NCBI GenBank assembly: GCA_043782485.1
Contig: JAYWAL010000116.1
Location: 1-64,000, forward strand
Direction: 5' to 3'
Length of the DNA stretch: 64,000 nucleotides
From: JANXUC01 sp043782485
GTDB taxonomy: Bacteria; Acidobacteriota; Terriglobia; Terriglobales; Acidobacteriaceae
In this document: positions 57,054-64,000 of the stretch, piece after piece
Layout of the letters: each line of letters begins with the position of its first letter
Position numbering within the stretch: position 1 is the first letter of the stretch
Notes under the pieces: model-generated
What the model saw: only the letters and a program-made list of their open reading frames with translations
Told to the model about the DNA's origin: nothing
The model's database searches: none
Translations under genes and position numbers: made by a program

Positions 57054-60000
57054 TTACGGCTGGGTGCTGTTTTGCAGCTTGCGAACGCGGTCTGGCGGGG
57101 CGACCATCACTGGTGGGATACCTCGATCCAAGACCAGCTTTTGGAAGGCTGGCACATCGGCGCGCTGCATTTCCGCCCAGGGTGCCAATTGGTCGTCCAC
57201 CAGCTTCTTGAGCTTGTCGAACTGCCGGGAAGCGGGTTCGGTAGGAGCGGAATCCGTACCGCTGCTGATGCCAGCCGCCAGACCCGCCAGTCGGATATCG
57301 ACGCGCGCTGGGTAGGCCAGCGAGTCTTCATTGGCCTTAATCCGCTTTTCGATGATTTCATCGCGAACCTTCAGCAGCTTTTGGTTCAGGTCAGCGGCGG
57401 CTTTGCGGATGGCGTCATTTTCGGGACCATCCGGCAGGCGGGTGGCTAGGGCATCGGCTTGGGCGCGAACGTCATCGAGTTGCGTGACCGCATCGGCCAG
57501 TCGGCTCAGTTGCTCACGGATTTGCAGACGCAGGTCGAACTGCTTCTGCAAGTCTTCGGCGGTGACTTTCACGCGGGGATCAAGCCGCAGCTCAAACGGA
57601 GCGGTTTGTGTTTTGCCATTTGAAGTCAGGCGTACCTGGTACTTGCCGGGAAGTGCCATAGGACCTTTGACGCCCACTTCATACTCAAAGAAGTAGTAGC
57701 CAGGGACTTTACGGGCTTCCTCGTACCCCATGTTCCAGACGAAGCGGTTGAGTCCGGCTTTGGGTTCCAGCTCTTTCTCCGGCTGCTTGGAGTCCGGGTC
57801 GGCGGGCTCTTCCATCTCCTGGGTGCGGGTGCTGGAGAACTTGCGGATCACCTGACCCGAGGCATCGAGAATCTCGATAGTAGTCTCGCCTTTCGGTTCC
57901 GCCTTGAGAAAATAGTCAATCACCGCTCCAGTCGGGGGATTCTTGGCTTCCAGGCCACCTCTTCCCTCCCCTCCAGCGCTGTGGTAACGCGTGGCGACCG
58001 CCGGGGTGAACAGATGCACATCCTCCTGGGCAATGGCATCTGTGAACTCGCGCAATGGGGCGATGTCGTCCAAGATCCAGAACGCCCGGCCATGCGTGGC
58101 CAGAATCAGGTCGTCGTCTTTAACCACCAAGTCATGAATCGGCACTGTGGGCAAATTCAGCTTGAGCGACTTCCAGTCCGCCCCGTCGTTGAACGAGATG
58201 TAAACCCCGCTTTCGGTACCGGCATAGAGCAAGCCGTCTTTTTTAGGGTCTTCGCGGACCGCGCGGGCGAATGTGCCATCCGGGATGCCGTTGACGCGCT
58301 TGGTCCACGTTGCGCCGTAGTCCGAGGTCTTGTAGATGTACGGGTGATAGTCGTCATTCTGGTGGCGGTCGATGGCTACGTAGGCCGTGCCGGGGTCGTG
58401 TGGTGAAGGTTCGATCTGGCTGACGCGGCTCCATTCTGGAAGTTCCTTCGGCGTGACGTTCGTCCAATGCTTGCCGCCGTCTCGAGTGATATGTACTAGA
58501 CCATCGTCGGTGCCCGCCCAGATCAAGCCCTTCGTCACCGGCGATTCGGCCACGGCAAAAATCGTGTCGTAGTATTCAGTGCCGGTGTCGTCTTTGTTGA
58601 TGGGTCCGCCGGAGATTTGTTGCTTGCTCTTGTCGTTGCGCGTGAGGTCTTCGCTGATGGCCTCCCAGTGCATGCCGCCGTCGGTAGTTTTAAAGAGCCT
58701 CTCGCCAGCATGGTAGAGCATTTCCGGATCGTGTGGCGAAATCAGCAACGGAGCGGTCCACTGGAAGCGGTGATCGAGTACCGCAGCGCCTCTGCCATCC
58801 GAGAGTTCCGGCGACGCCGTCACGCTCTTCACCTGGCCGGTGTGCCGGTCGTAGCGGGAAAGCGTTCCCTGGTAATCGCCAGCGTAGACGATGTTTGGGT
58901 CGGGAGGATAAGGAGCGATATAGCCCGCTTCCCCGCCGCCGACAGCGTACCAGTCAGCGCGACCGATTTCGCCGTCGTCGCTGCGGCTGGCGATGGCGAT
59001 GGTGCTATTGTCCTGCTGCGCGCCATAGACGTAATACGGCGTGCGGGTATCGGTGATGACATGGTAGAACTGCGCCGTCGGCTGGTTGTCCTGGCGACTC
59101 CAGGACTTGCCGCCGTCGAGGGTTACGGTGGCGCCACCATCGTTGGAGGCGATCATGCGCCGGTTATTGAGGGGATCAATCCACAGGCCGTGGTTGTCGC
59201 CGTGCGGAACCTTGATCCGGTTCAGGCTGCGGCCGCCATCGGTGGATTTGTAGAACTCGACATTCATGAAGTAAACCGTGTCGGGATCAACCGGATCGGC
59301 TGTGACATGGCCGTAGTACCAAAAACGTTGCTGAATGTCACGCGTCGGGTTGACGCGCTGCCATTCGCCGCCGCCGTCGTCGGAGCGGTAGAGGCCGCCT
59401 TCGTTGGCTTCGATCAGCGCATACACACGCTCGGAATTGGCGGCGACGGCCACGCCGATGCGTCCGTAGGGGCCTTTCGGCAAGCCATGTTCTTCGAGGC
59501 GCTTCCAGGTGGCGCCCGCGTCGCCGGAACGATAGAGGCCGCTGCCCGGGCCGCCGCTGGTGAGTGTCCAGGGCGTGCGGCGAGCTTCCCAGAGGGAGGC
59601 GAACAGAATGTTGGCGTTGTGCGGGTCGAAGGTGATGTCGATGGCCCCGGTGTTTTCGTCTTTGTAAAGAACCTTCTCCCAGGTTTTGCCGCCATCAAGG
59701 GTACGGAAGATGCCGCGTTCTGAATTTGGACCAAATGGGTGGCCCAGAGCGGCGACGTAGGCGATGTCGGGATTCTTAGGATTGACGATGACGCGGCCAA
59801 TCGCGCGAGTGTCTTTCAGACCCGTGTTTTTCCAGGTTTTGCCGCCGTCGAGGCTCTTATACACACCGTCGCCATGGGAGATATTGCCGCGGATGCACGC
59901 TTCACCGGTGCCGACATAGAGAATGTTGGGGTCGGAGGGAGCGATGGCGATGCTACCGATGGACGACGTGCCCTGGTCATCGAAAACCGGCTGCCAGGTG

Positions 60001-60338
60001 AGAGCGCCGTCGGTGGTTTTCCAAACGCCGCCGCCCGTGGAGCCGAAGTAGTAGGTGTTAGGGTCGCCAGCGATGCCGGAAGCGGTAAGCGAGCGACCGC
60101 CACGGAAGGGGCCGATTTCGCGGTACTTCAGGCCCTTAAGCTGGTCATCGAATTTAGGCGGCTCGGCTGGCTTGGTGGCGGGAGCGGTCTTGGCCGCTTC
60201 CTCGGCCTGCGCGGTCTTCGTGCCTTCGTCTTTCTTCTTGTTCCTTTGCGCTGGGGCCGGCAACACGGCGAGAAGAAAGATTACGGTAAGGGTTAGACAA
60301 ATTCCATGGATGCAACGGCGGCCGCTCACTGGCAACAT
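57054..60338 (-). CDS. Exported BNR/sortilin-like beta-propeller protein (glycosyl-hydrolase type)
   Basis: A 1094-residue protein with a signal peptide (about 1-31, ending LPAPAQ) and a Lys/Ala-rich spacer. Two propellers of BNR/Asp-box repeats follow, such as GVWKTTDGALTWQPVF, GVYKSLDGGKTWKNTG, GIFRTLDGGKTWEKVL, GLYRSGDAGATWKRL and GLVHITRDGGKHWTNV (about 60-780). The C-terminal 300 residues hold a beta domain (FSSTRTQEMEEPADPD, FVWNMGYEEARKVPGYY) and a helical region. Acidobacterial and Bacteroidetes relatives are annotated as sortilin-like (VPS10) or glycosyl hydrolases, but catalytic residues of sialidases are not evident. GGGAGA precedes the ATG. It should be secreted or in the periplasm. 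Confidence 0.85.
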   Translation of the reverse strand: MLPVSGRRCIHGICLTLTVIFLLAVLPAPAQRNKKKDEGTKTAQAEEAAKTAPATKPAEPPKFDDQLKGLKYREIGPFRGGRSLTASGIAGDPNTYYFGSTGGGVWKTTDGALTWQPVFDDQGTSSIGSIAIAPSDPNILYVGTGEACIRGNISHGDGVYKSLDGGKTWKNTGLKDTRAIGRVIVNPKNPDIAYVAALGHPFGPNSERGIFRTLDGGKTWEKVLYKDENTGAIDITFDPHNANILFASLWEARRTPWTLTSGGPGSGLYRSGDAGATWKRLEEHGLPKGPYGRIGVAVAANSERVYALIEANEGGLYRSDDGGGEWQRVNPTRDIQQRFWYYGHVTADPVDPDTVYFMNVEFYKSTDGGRSLNRIKVPHGDNHGLWIDPLNNRRMIASNDGGATVTLDGGKSWSRQDNQPTAQFYHVITDTRTPYYVYGAQQDNSTIAIASRSDDGEIGRADWYAVGGGEAGYIAPYPPDPNIVYAGDYQGTLSRYDRHTGQVKSVTASPELSDGRGAAVLDHRFQWTAPLLISPHDPEMLYHAGERLFKTTDGGMHWEAISEDLTRNDKSKQQISGGPINKDDTGTEYYDTIFAVAESPVTKGLIWAGTDDGLVHITRDGGKHWTNVTPKELPEWSRVSQIEPSPHDPGTAYVAIDRHQNDDYHPYIYKTSDYGATWTKRVNGIPDGTFARAVREDPKKDGLLYAGTESGVYISFNDGADWKSLKLNLPTVPIHDLVVKDDDLILATHGRAFWILDDIAPLREFTDAIAQEDVHLFTPAVATRYHSAGGEGRGGLEAKNPPTGAVIDYFLKAEPKGETTIEILDASGQVIRKFSSTRTQEMEEPADPDSKQPEKELEPKAGLNRFVWNMGYEEARKVPGYYFFEYEVGVKGPMALPGKYQVRLTSNGKTQTAPFELRLDPRVKVTAEDLQKQFDLRLQIREQLSRLADAVTQLDDVRAQADALATRLPDGPENDAIRKAAADLNQKLLKVRDEIIEKRIKANEDSLAYPARVDIRLAGLAAGISSGTDSAPTEPASRQFDKLKKLVDDQLAPWAEMQRADVPAFQKLVLDRGIPPVMVAPPDRVRKLQNSTQP

Positions 60339-60532
60339 TGATTAATTTCTCCCTCAGAGGTCTTACGACAACGACCCACCATGCTAGACCTTCGCAGCCT
60401 ACCAGCGCAAAGCGGTCATGATTATCCAGCCGCGCGGGAATGTGTAGCCGCAGCCCTCGTTGCTACGTCTCGGGATCTGAGAAATTGGGTTCGCGAGATC
60501 GAGAGCGAGATCAAAAACAAAGGCAAGACCAC

Positions 60533-60550
60533 GCGGGCGAGGGCGCCCGC
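60533..60550. repeat. Hairpin with an AGGG loop
   Basis: GCGGGCG (60533-60539) and CGCCCGC (60544-60550) pair around the loop AGGG, the same loop as in the right arm of the REPIN-like element at 35159-35180. Confidence 0.65.
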
Positions 60551-60575
60551 AACTACGCAACCTCTTTGTTGCCTA

Positions 60576-60581
60576 TATAAT
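60576..60581 (+). promoter_or_regulatory. TATAAT -10 box of the zinc peptidase gene
   Basis: A perfect TATAAT lies 30 nt before ATG 60612; the predicted start is near 60588. No -35 is recognised at a suitable spacing. Confidence 0.45.
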
Positions 60582-60611
60582 CTTGCCTATTCTAGGGCTT
60601 GGGGGCTACGA

Positions 60612-61475
60612 ATGCGTTGGACACCGGGTGGTAACAGCGAAGACGTGGAAGACCGCCGTGATGAAAGCGGCGACGGAGGCAGTGGTGGCGGCGGAATCGG
60701 CGGAATTCATCTCGGCATTGGCGGGACGATTATTGTTTTGCTGCTGAGCCTGGTTTTCAAGCGCGACTTTTTTGCTCTGCTGGGTGGCGGACAAAGCGTC
60801 ATGCCATCGCAGACGCAGAGCCAGCCTGACCCGCAACGCGATGCGGCTGAACAGCCAACCGTGCAGTTCGTTTCGTTCGTGCTGGATGATGTGCAAAAAA
60901 ATTGGGCTGGAATCCTGCAACAGCGAGGTGTTCCGTATCAGCACGCTAAGCTGGTGTTGTACCGCGACTTGACGGCTTCCGGCTGCGGTCGCGCGGAATC
61001 AGCGACGGGTCCGTTTTACTGCCCTGAAGATCAGAAGGTGTATATCGACTTGGGTTTCTATGACGAGCTCAAGCGGCGCTTTGGCGCTCCCGGACAGTTT
61101 GCACAGGCCTACGTGTTGGCCCATGAGCTGGGACACCACGTGCAGAATCTGCTGGGGATTGATCAGAAGGTTCGCCGACTCCAGGAGCAAAACCCGAATA
61201 CGGCGAATCCACTTTCCGTGAAAATGGAGCTGCAAGCCGATTGTTTCGCCGGTATTTGGGCAAAATCGACCCAACAGAGAGGTTTGCTGGAGGCGGGCGA
61301 TGTGGACAGCGCACTGGGGGCCGCCGCCGCCGTCGGTGACGACCGCTTGCAGAAAATGTCCACCGGACACGTTAGCTCGGATTCGTTCACACACGGCTCG
61401 TCCGCGCAGCGCACGGAGTGGTTTCAGACGGGTATGAATGAGGGGTCGATCGAGGCGTGTAATACGTTTCAGTAG
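60612..61475 (+). CDS. Neutral zinc metallopeptidase (YpfJ type)
   Basis: The 287-residue protein opens MRWTPGGNSEDVEDRRDESG, then a Gly-rich stretch and one membrane helix (LGIGGTIIVLLLSLVF). The zinc peptidase domain has the HExxH motif in VLAHELGHHVQNLLGI and the third ligand Glu in SVKMELQADCFAGIWA. These are the defining features of the YpfJ/PF04228 family. Its substrate is unknown. The N-terminal MRW fits the family start exactly, so ATG 60612 is firm, although the frame stays open to 60381. GGGGG precedes the start. Confidence 0.92.
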   Translation: MRWTPGGNSEDVEDRRDESGDGGSGGGGIGGIHLGIGGTIIVLLLSLVFKRDFFALLGGGQSVMPSQTQSQPDPQRDAAEQPTVQFVSFVLDDVQKNWAGILQQRGVPYQHAKLVLYRDLTASGCGRAESATGPFYCPEDQKVYIDLGFYDELKRRFGAPGQFAQAYVLAHELGHHVQNLLGIDQKVRRLQEQNPNTANPLSVKMELQADCFAGIWAKSTQQRGLLEAGDVDSALGAAAAVGDDRLQKMSTGHVSSDSFTHGSSAQRTEWFQTGMNEGSIEACNTFQ

Positions 61476-61554
61476 TGGATCAGCTCGACGAGCGTTGGAA
61501 GTCCGCCGACACTCTGATTCCGGCCGCTCACGGTCGCTGCGGGCCTGGATTGTG

Positions 61555-62328
61555 TTAGCCAAAGATGGGTCCTAGAGTGCGATTCAGGAATGCGGCGAAC
61601 GCGTGCCAGGCCGGAGTCATTCCGAGGGGAACAGAGAGAGCTACGGAGGCGAAGACCAACGGAGCAGACCACATTGTGGAGCGGTGGATGGTGCGGATGG
61701 ATATGAGTTCGTAGACGAGGAAAATGAAGAGCAGGATGCCGAGGCCGGTAACGGCTCCGGCGGCTGGCGGAAGTCCGATGCGAGCCCAGGGAAAGCGGCC
61801 AAAAGCGGCGGCGACAAGACCCATGGTCGCGATTAGGATAAGTCGTTTGTGCGAAGCCGGTCGGCGGCGGGCGCGCCAAGCGGCGTAAATGACAACCGCA
61901 AAACCGACGATCCCGATCAGGGGAATCGCAGCGGAAATGGCGGGATCGAGCGGGCCGATCTTCACGCCGCGATGCAGAGCGTCGATGGCAGCCATCACGC
62001 CGAGCAGGACCATGATGGGCGGGAGACTGAAGGCCAAGGTGCCTAGAGACCGATGCCAGCGGACGCGACGCGCGGAGATGAGACACACTTGCACAACAAA
62101 CAGCAACATCCAGAGGGTGAACACCGCCCCATGGACGTGGAGGATGGGGCTGGGCAGCGGAGCGCGCATCATGCCGACTTGGAAGTAAGTTGGCGAGAAG
62201 CCGATGAACACGCAAATGCAAAGCACGATCGCCATGCTGGTGTAAAAGATTCGTTCGACGTTGGAGTTGACAGGTCGATACGTGCGAGTCTGGACAGATG
62301 AAGGAGCCAGGATGGAGTCAGTTGCCAT
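61555..62328 (-). CDS. Seven-helix membrane protein, unknown function
   Basis: A 257-residue protein with about seven membrane helices. His residues lie near membrane faces (ILHVHGAVFTLWMLLFVVQV, VRWHRSLGTLAF, ASHKRLILIATMGLVAAAF, TIHRSTMW), an arrangement like DUF2306-type or heme-linked membrane proteins. I cannot assign a family with certainty. GGGA lies about 7 nt before ATG 62328. It is followed on the same strand by nothing before the converging zinc peptidase gene. Confidence 0.7.
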   Translation of the reverse strand: MATDSILAPSSVQTRTYRPVNSNVERIFYTSMAIVLCICVFIGFSPTYFQVGMMRAPLPSPILHVHGAVFTLWMLLFVVQVCLISARRVRWHRSLGTLAFSLPPIMVLLGVMAAIDALHRGVKIGPLDPAISAAIPLIGIVGFAVVIYAAWRARRRPASHKRLILIATMGLVAAAFGRFPWARIGLPPAAGAVTGLGILLFIFLVYELISIRTIHRSTMWSAPLVFASVALSVPLGMTPAWHAFAAFLNRTLGPIFG

Positions 62329-62389
62329 GGTGTCCCTTTCTTTTCTTAGTGGATGGCGTTGGAAACCCTCAACTCTTTCGTCAATTGGG

Positions 62390-62478
62390 TGGTGCCGGGA
62401 GCGGGGGTCGAACCCGCACGGGCCTTACAGCCCTTCGGATTTTAAGTCCGATACGTCTGCCAGTTCCGTCATCCCGGC
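62390..62478 (-). tRNA. tRNA-Leu (anticodon TAA)
   Basis: An 89-nt class II tRNA on the minus strand. The acceptor GCCGGGA pairs with TCCCGGC, the discriminator is A and CCA is encoded. The anticodon stem TCGGA/TCCGA closes the loop CTTAAAA, giving TAA. The variable arm is long, as expected for leucine. Confidence 0.97.
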
Positions 62479-62487
62479 TGGAAGGTT

Positions 62488-62495
62488 AGTGTACC
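62488..62495 (-). promoter_or_regulatory. Probable -10 promoter of tRNA-Leu
   Basis: The minus strand reads GGTACACTAACC with TACACT at 62493-62488, ten nt before the mature 5' end. The decamer GGTACACTAA is identical to that upstream of tRNA-Asp. Confidence 0.45.
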
Positions 62496-62546
62496 GTAGG
62501 ACGGATTGCGGACGGCTCTGTCTGCGAAGAAGCTGTCTAGAAAAGC

Positions 62547-62584
62547 CGATGGAGGCACGGGCGTCCTCGCCCGTGCCTCCATCG
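62547..62584. repeat. 17-bp perfect hairpin, 4-nt loop
   Basis: CGATGGAGGCACGGGCG (62547-62563) pairs fully with 62568-62584 around the loop TCCT (AGGA on the other strand). It lies directly beyond the stop of the VWFA gene, without a T-tract, and shares the GGGCG-AGGR-CGCCC core with 60533-60550. Confidence 0.8.
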
Positions 62585-62591
62585 CCTGCAA

Positions 62592-63674
62592 CTACTCGGC
62601 GGGCTTTTCCGGGGCGGTGGCGTAGTATCCACTTTTGGTGCGGACGCTAAGCTTGTGGTAGCCCGGAGCGCGGGCATCGACACGGATCACGCGATACCCC
62701 CCAGCACCTTTCGGGTTCTGCGGCTTGTAACCGATCGAATACTGGTTGCGAATGTCGTGGGCAACTGTCTTGCTGATCTGGTCCACCTCGTCGAGAGTTT
62801 TGGGGAAAAAGGCGATGCCGCCGGTTTTCTGCGCCAGGATTTGCAGGGCGCGGCGAGCGCGGCGTTCTTTCTCGCCACCTAGCAGGCCGATGGCGTAAAC
62901 GGTCGGTCCGCCATCTTGCTGAAGGGCCTTGACGGCCTGTTCCAGGGTGTCACGGCTGGCGTTGTCTTCGCCGTCGGTGACCACAAAAATCACCTTTTTA
63001 TCGCGGCGAGCATTGCGCTTGAGGTGCTCGGCCGCTCCGTCGATGGCGTCATACAGGGCGGTGCCGCCGCGGGCATCATATTTTTCCAGTGCTTCCTTCA
63101 TCTTCCCAATGTCGGAAGTGAAATCCTGATCGAGAAATTCGTCATCGTTGAAGTTGACGATGATGACCTCATCGTCCTTATTACTGGAACGCACCAGGTT
63201 GAGAGCGGCCTGATTGACCTTCTCACGTTTTTCGCGCATGGAACCGGAGTTGTCAATGACGATGGCCATGGCCACAGCAATGTCTTCATGGCGAAACGAG
63301 GTGATCGCTTGCTGGACGCCATCCTCAAATACAGTGAAGGCGGGACGGTCGAGCGTGGTAATGATGTGATCTTTGTCGTCAATGACGGTGGCGTGCAGGG
63401 CGACTTCTTCCACGCGCTTGCGCAGGACGAATCCGCCATCATCGTCTTCCACCTTAGATTGAGGCGCTGCGCTAGTCGGGGCGGGTGGAGGCTGGGCGGA
63501 GGGAGCACCGGCGGGAGCCGGAGTTGGTTTGGGCGAGACGTCCTGGCCCCACCCTCCGCTGAGCAAAGCAACTAATGCGGTTAGCAAAAATGTCGGGCTG
63601 GAAAATCTCCCAGAACCTCGCGGGCTGCTGTGCCCGCGCCACACAAACTTTGCAGAGTCATTCCACAGGCGCAT
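62592..63674 (-). CDS. VWFA-domain exported protein (acidobacterial type)
   Basis: A 360-residue protein with a signal segment (FLLTALVALLSGGWGQ), then a Pro/Ala-rich linker and the TIGR03436-like opening VEEVALHATVIDDKDHIITTLDRPAFTVFEDG. A VWA domain follows with an intact metal site: DNSGSM (DxSxS), the Thr position in GGTALYDAI, and VVTDGEDNAS. Its C-terminus NQYSIGYKPQNPKGAGGYR is the family closing motif. ATG 63674 overlaps the stop of the gene before it by 17 nt; the frame opens at 63692. It is likely to bind a partner protein through the metal site in the periplasm. Confidence 0.87.
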   Translation of the reverse strand: MRLWNDSAKFVWRGHSSPRGSGRFSSPTFLLTALVALLSGGWGQDVSPKPTPAPAGAPSAQPPPAPTSAAPQSKVEDDDGGFVLRKRVEEVALHATVIDDKDHIITTLDRPAFTVFEDGVQQAITSFRHEDIAVAMAIVIDNSGSMREKREKVNQAALNLVRSSNKDDEVIIVNFNDDEFLDQDFTSDIGKMKEALEKYDARGGTALYDAIDGAAEHLKRNARRDKKVIFVVTDGEDNASRDTLEQAVKALQQDGGPTVYAIGLLGGEKERRARRALQILAQKTGGIAFFPKTLDEVDQISKTVAHDIRNQYSIGYKPQNPKGAGGYRVIRVDARAPGYHKLSVRTKSGYYATAPEKPAE

Positions 63675-64000
63675 AATAACCGGTTTTTGCATAAACTTTC
63701 AAAGGCGGCAAACCCCTCGGCGGGTTCAATTTGACCTTAATTTTACGCCACTTGCCATCGTGCATGGAGTTCTTAGGTCGATACCCAAGCACATACTGGT
63801 TCCTCAGTTCGATGCCAATTTTGGTGGCTACGTCCGCCAAATCGTTGGGATTGTCGATGGTGAACGAACGTCCCCCGGTCAGCTCGGCGATGTCACTCAG
63901 CAGAGCCGGTCCCAGACGCTCTTCGTCTGAGGCAAAATAGTGATCGTAGATGCCAATGGCGTAGACCATGACATCGGCTTCCTTTACCAGGGACTTGATT
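63658..64000 (-). CDS. VWFA-domain protein, C-terminal part (cut by the window end)
   Basis: The frame is open to the window edge and its N-terminus lies beyond it. The visible 113 residues contain VKEADVMVYAIGIYD, GGRSFTIDNPNDLADVATKIGIELRNQYVLGYRP and a last strand YAKTGYYAPVE. These match the C-terminal half of the same VWFA family as the downstream gene at 62592. The stop overlaps that gene's start by 17 nt, so the two are a tandem, translationally coupled pair of related proteins. Confidence 0.85.
   Translation of the reverse strand, partial: IKSLVKEADVMVYAIGIYDHYFASDEERLGPALLSDIAELTGGRSFTIDNPNDLADVATKIGIELRNQYVLGYRPKNSMHDGKWRKIKVKLNPPRGLPPLKVYAKTGYYAPVE

Noticed and set aside
58617..59723. 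A 368-codon frame on the plus strand within the BNR gene
   Set aside because: It is the antisense shadow of Asp-box repeats; its repeated Val/Ala/Gly pattern mirrors the repeats on the other strand.

Overview
The window looks like chromosomal DNA of an acidobacterium (Acidobacteriota, probably class Terriglobia). The reasons are three proteins of the 'VWFA-related Acidobacterial domain' type, a very large BNR/sortilin-like propeller protein, an exported DinB-fold protein, moderately high GC, frequent TTG/GTG starts and many short palindromic intergenic repeats. No rRNA, CRISPR array or complete mobile element is visible. Coding density is high and most genes are housekeeping or transport genes.

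Layout. 1-300: the end of a tyrosine recombinase gene facing the 3' end of tRNA-Asp, so an integrated element probably lies just left of the window. 464-7649: a DUF3592-type membrane protein, then a compact export operon: HlyD-type adaptor, ABC exporter with an N-terminal C39 peptidase, and a second ABC exporter with a degenerate N-terminus, an altered signature motif and no C-terminal tail. 7659-11059: UbiD-type decarboxylase and a VWFA protein. 11186-18499: a lone ketosynthase, ChrA, small exported proteins (one a three-repeat protein), acetyl-CoA synthetase, and YtxH-like and DUF948-like proteins. 19157-21753: agmatine-to-putrescine genes aguB-aguA, tadA and tRNA-Ser. 21793-28947: YceI, cupin, gluconokinase with an MFS permease, a lipoprotein, and a fused homocysteine methyltransferase/methylene-THF reductase.

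29074-40999: xseB and ispA, often neighbours in bacteria, are separated by about 9.5 kb of leftward-reading genes (29990-39486). These form two tight operons with three MFS carriers, an APC permease, an SSS symporter with its DUF3311 partner, an ornithine-cyclodeaminase-family enzyme and a SAM methyltransferase. 40625-45344: fluoride channel, BshB1-type deacetylase (bacillithiol), then a membrane-proteolysis neighbourhood (M48 protease, zinc-ribbon membrane protein, site-2 protease). 45368-55675: orphan VapB, O-methyltransferase, UPF0173 hydrolase, rhodanese, hpt, a GAF-GAF-PP2C phosphatase overlapping lysA, nadK, tlyA, an SDR and a Gfo/Idh/MocA oxidoreductase. 55713-64000: an exported hypothetical, the BNR protein, a YpfJ-type zinc peptidase, a membrane protein, tRNA-Leu and two overlapping VWFA genes, the last cut by the window edge.

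The most interesting non-coding signal is a set of interspersed repeats. One family shares the core CTGAAG while the flanking stems vary with pairing preserved. A roughly 120-bp version occurs in opposite orientations at 18774-18896 and 25394-25514. A second family consists of hairpins with an AGGG or AGGA loop, including a paired inverted copy (REPIN-like) at 35087-35183. A degenerate 22-23-bp tandem array sits upstream of the cupin gene. All function calls are from reading motifs and context; no database search was run.
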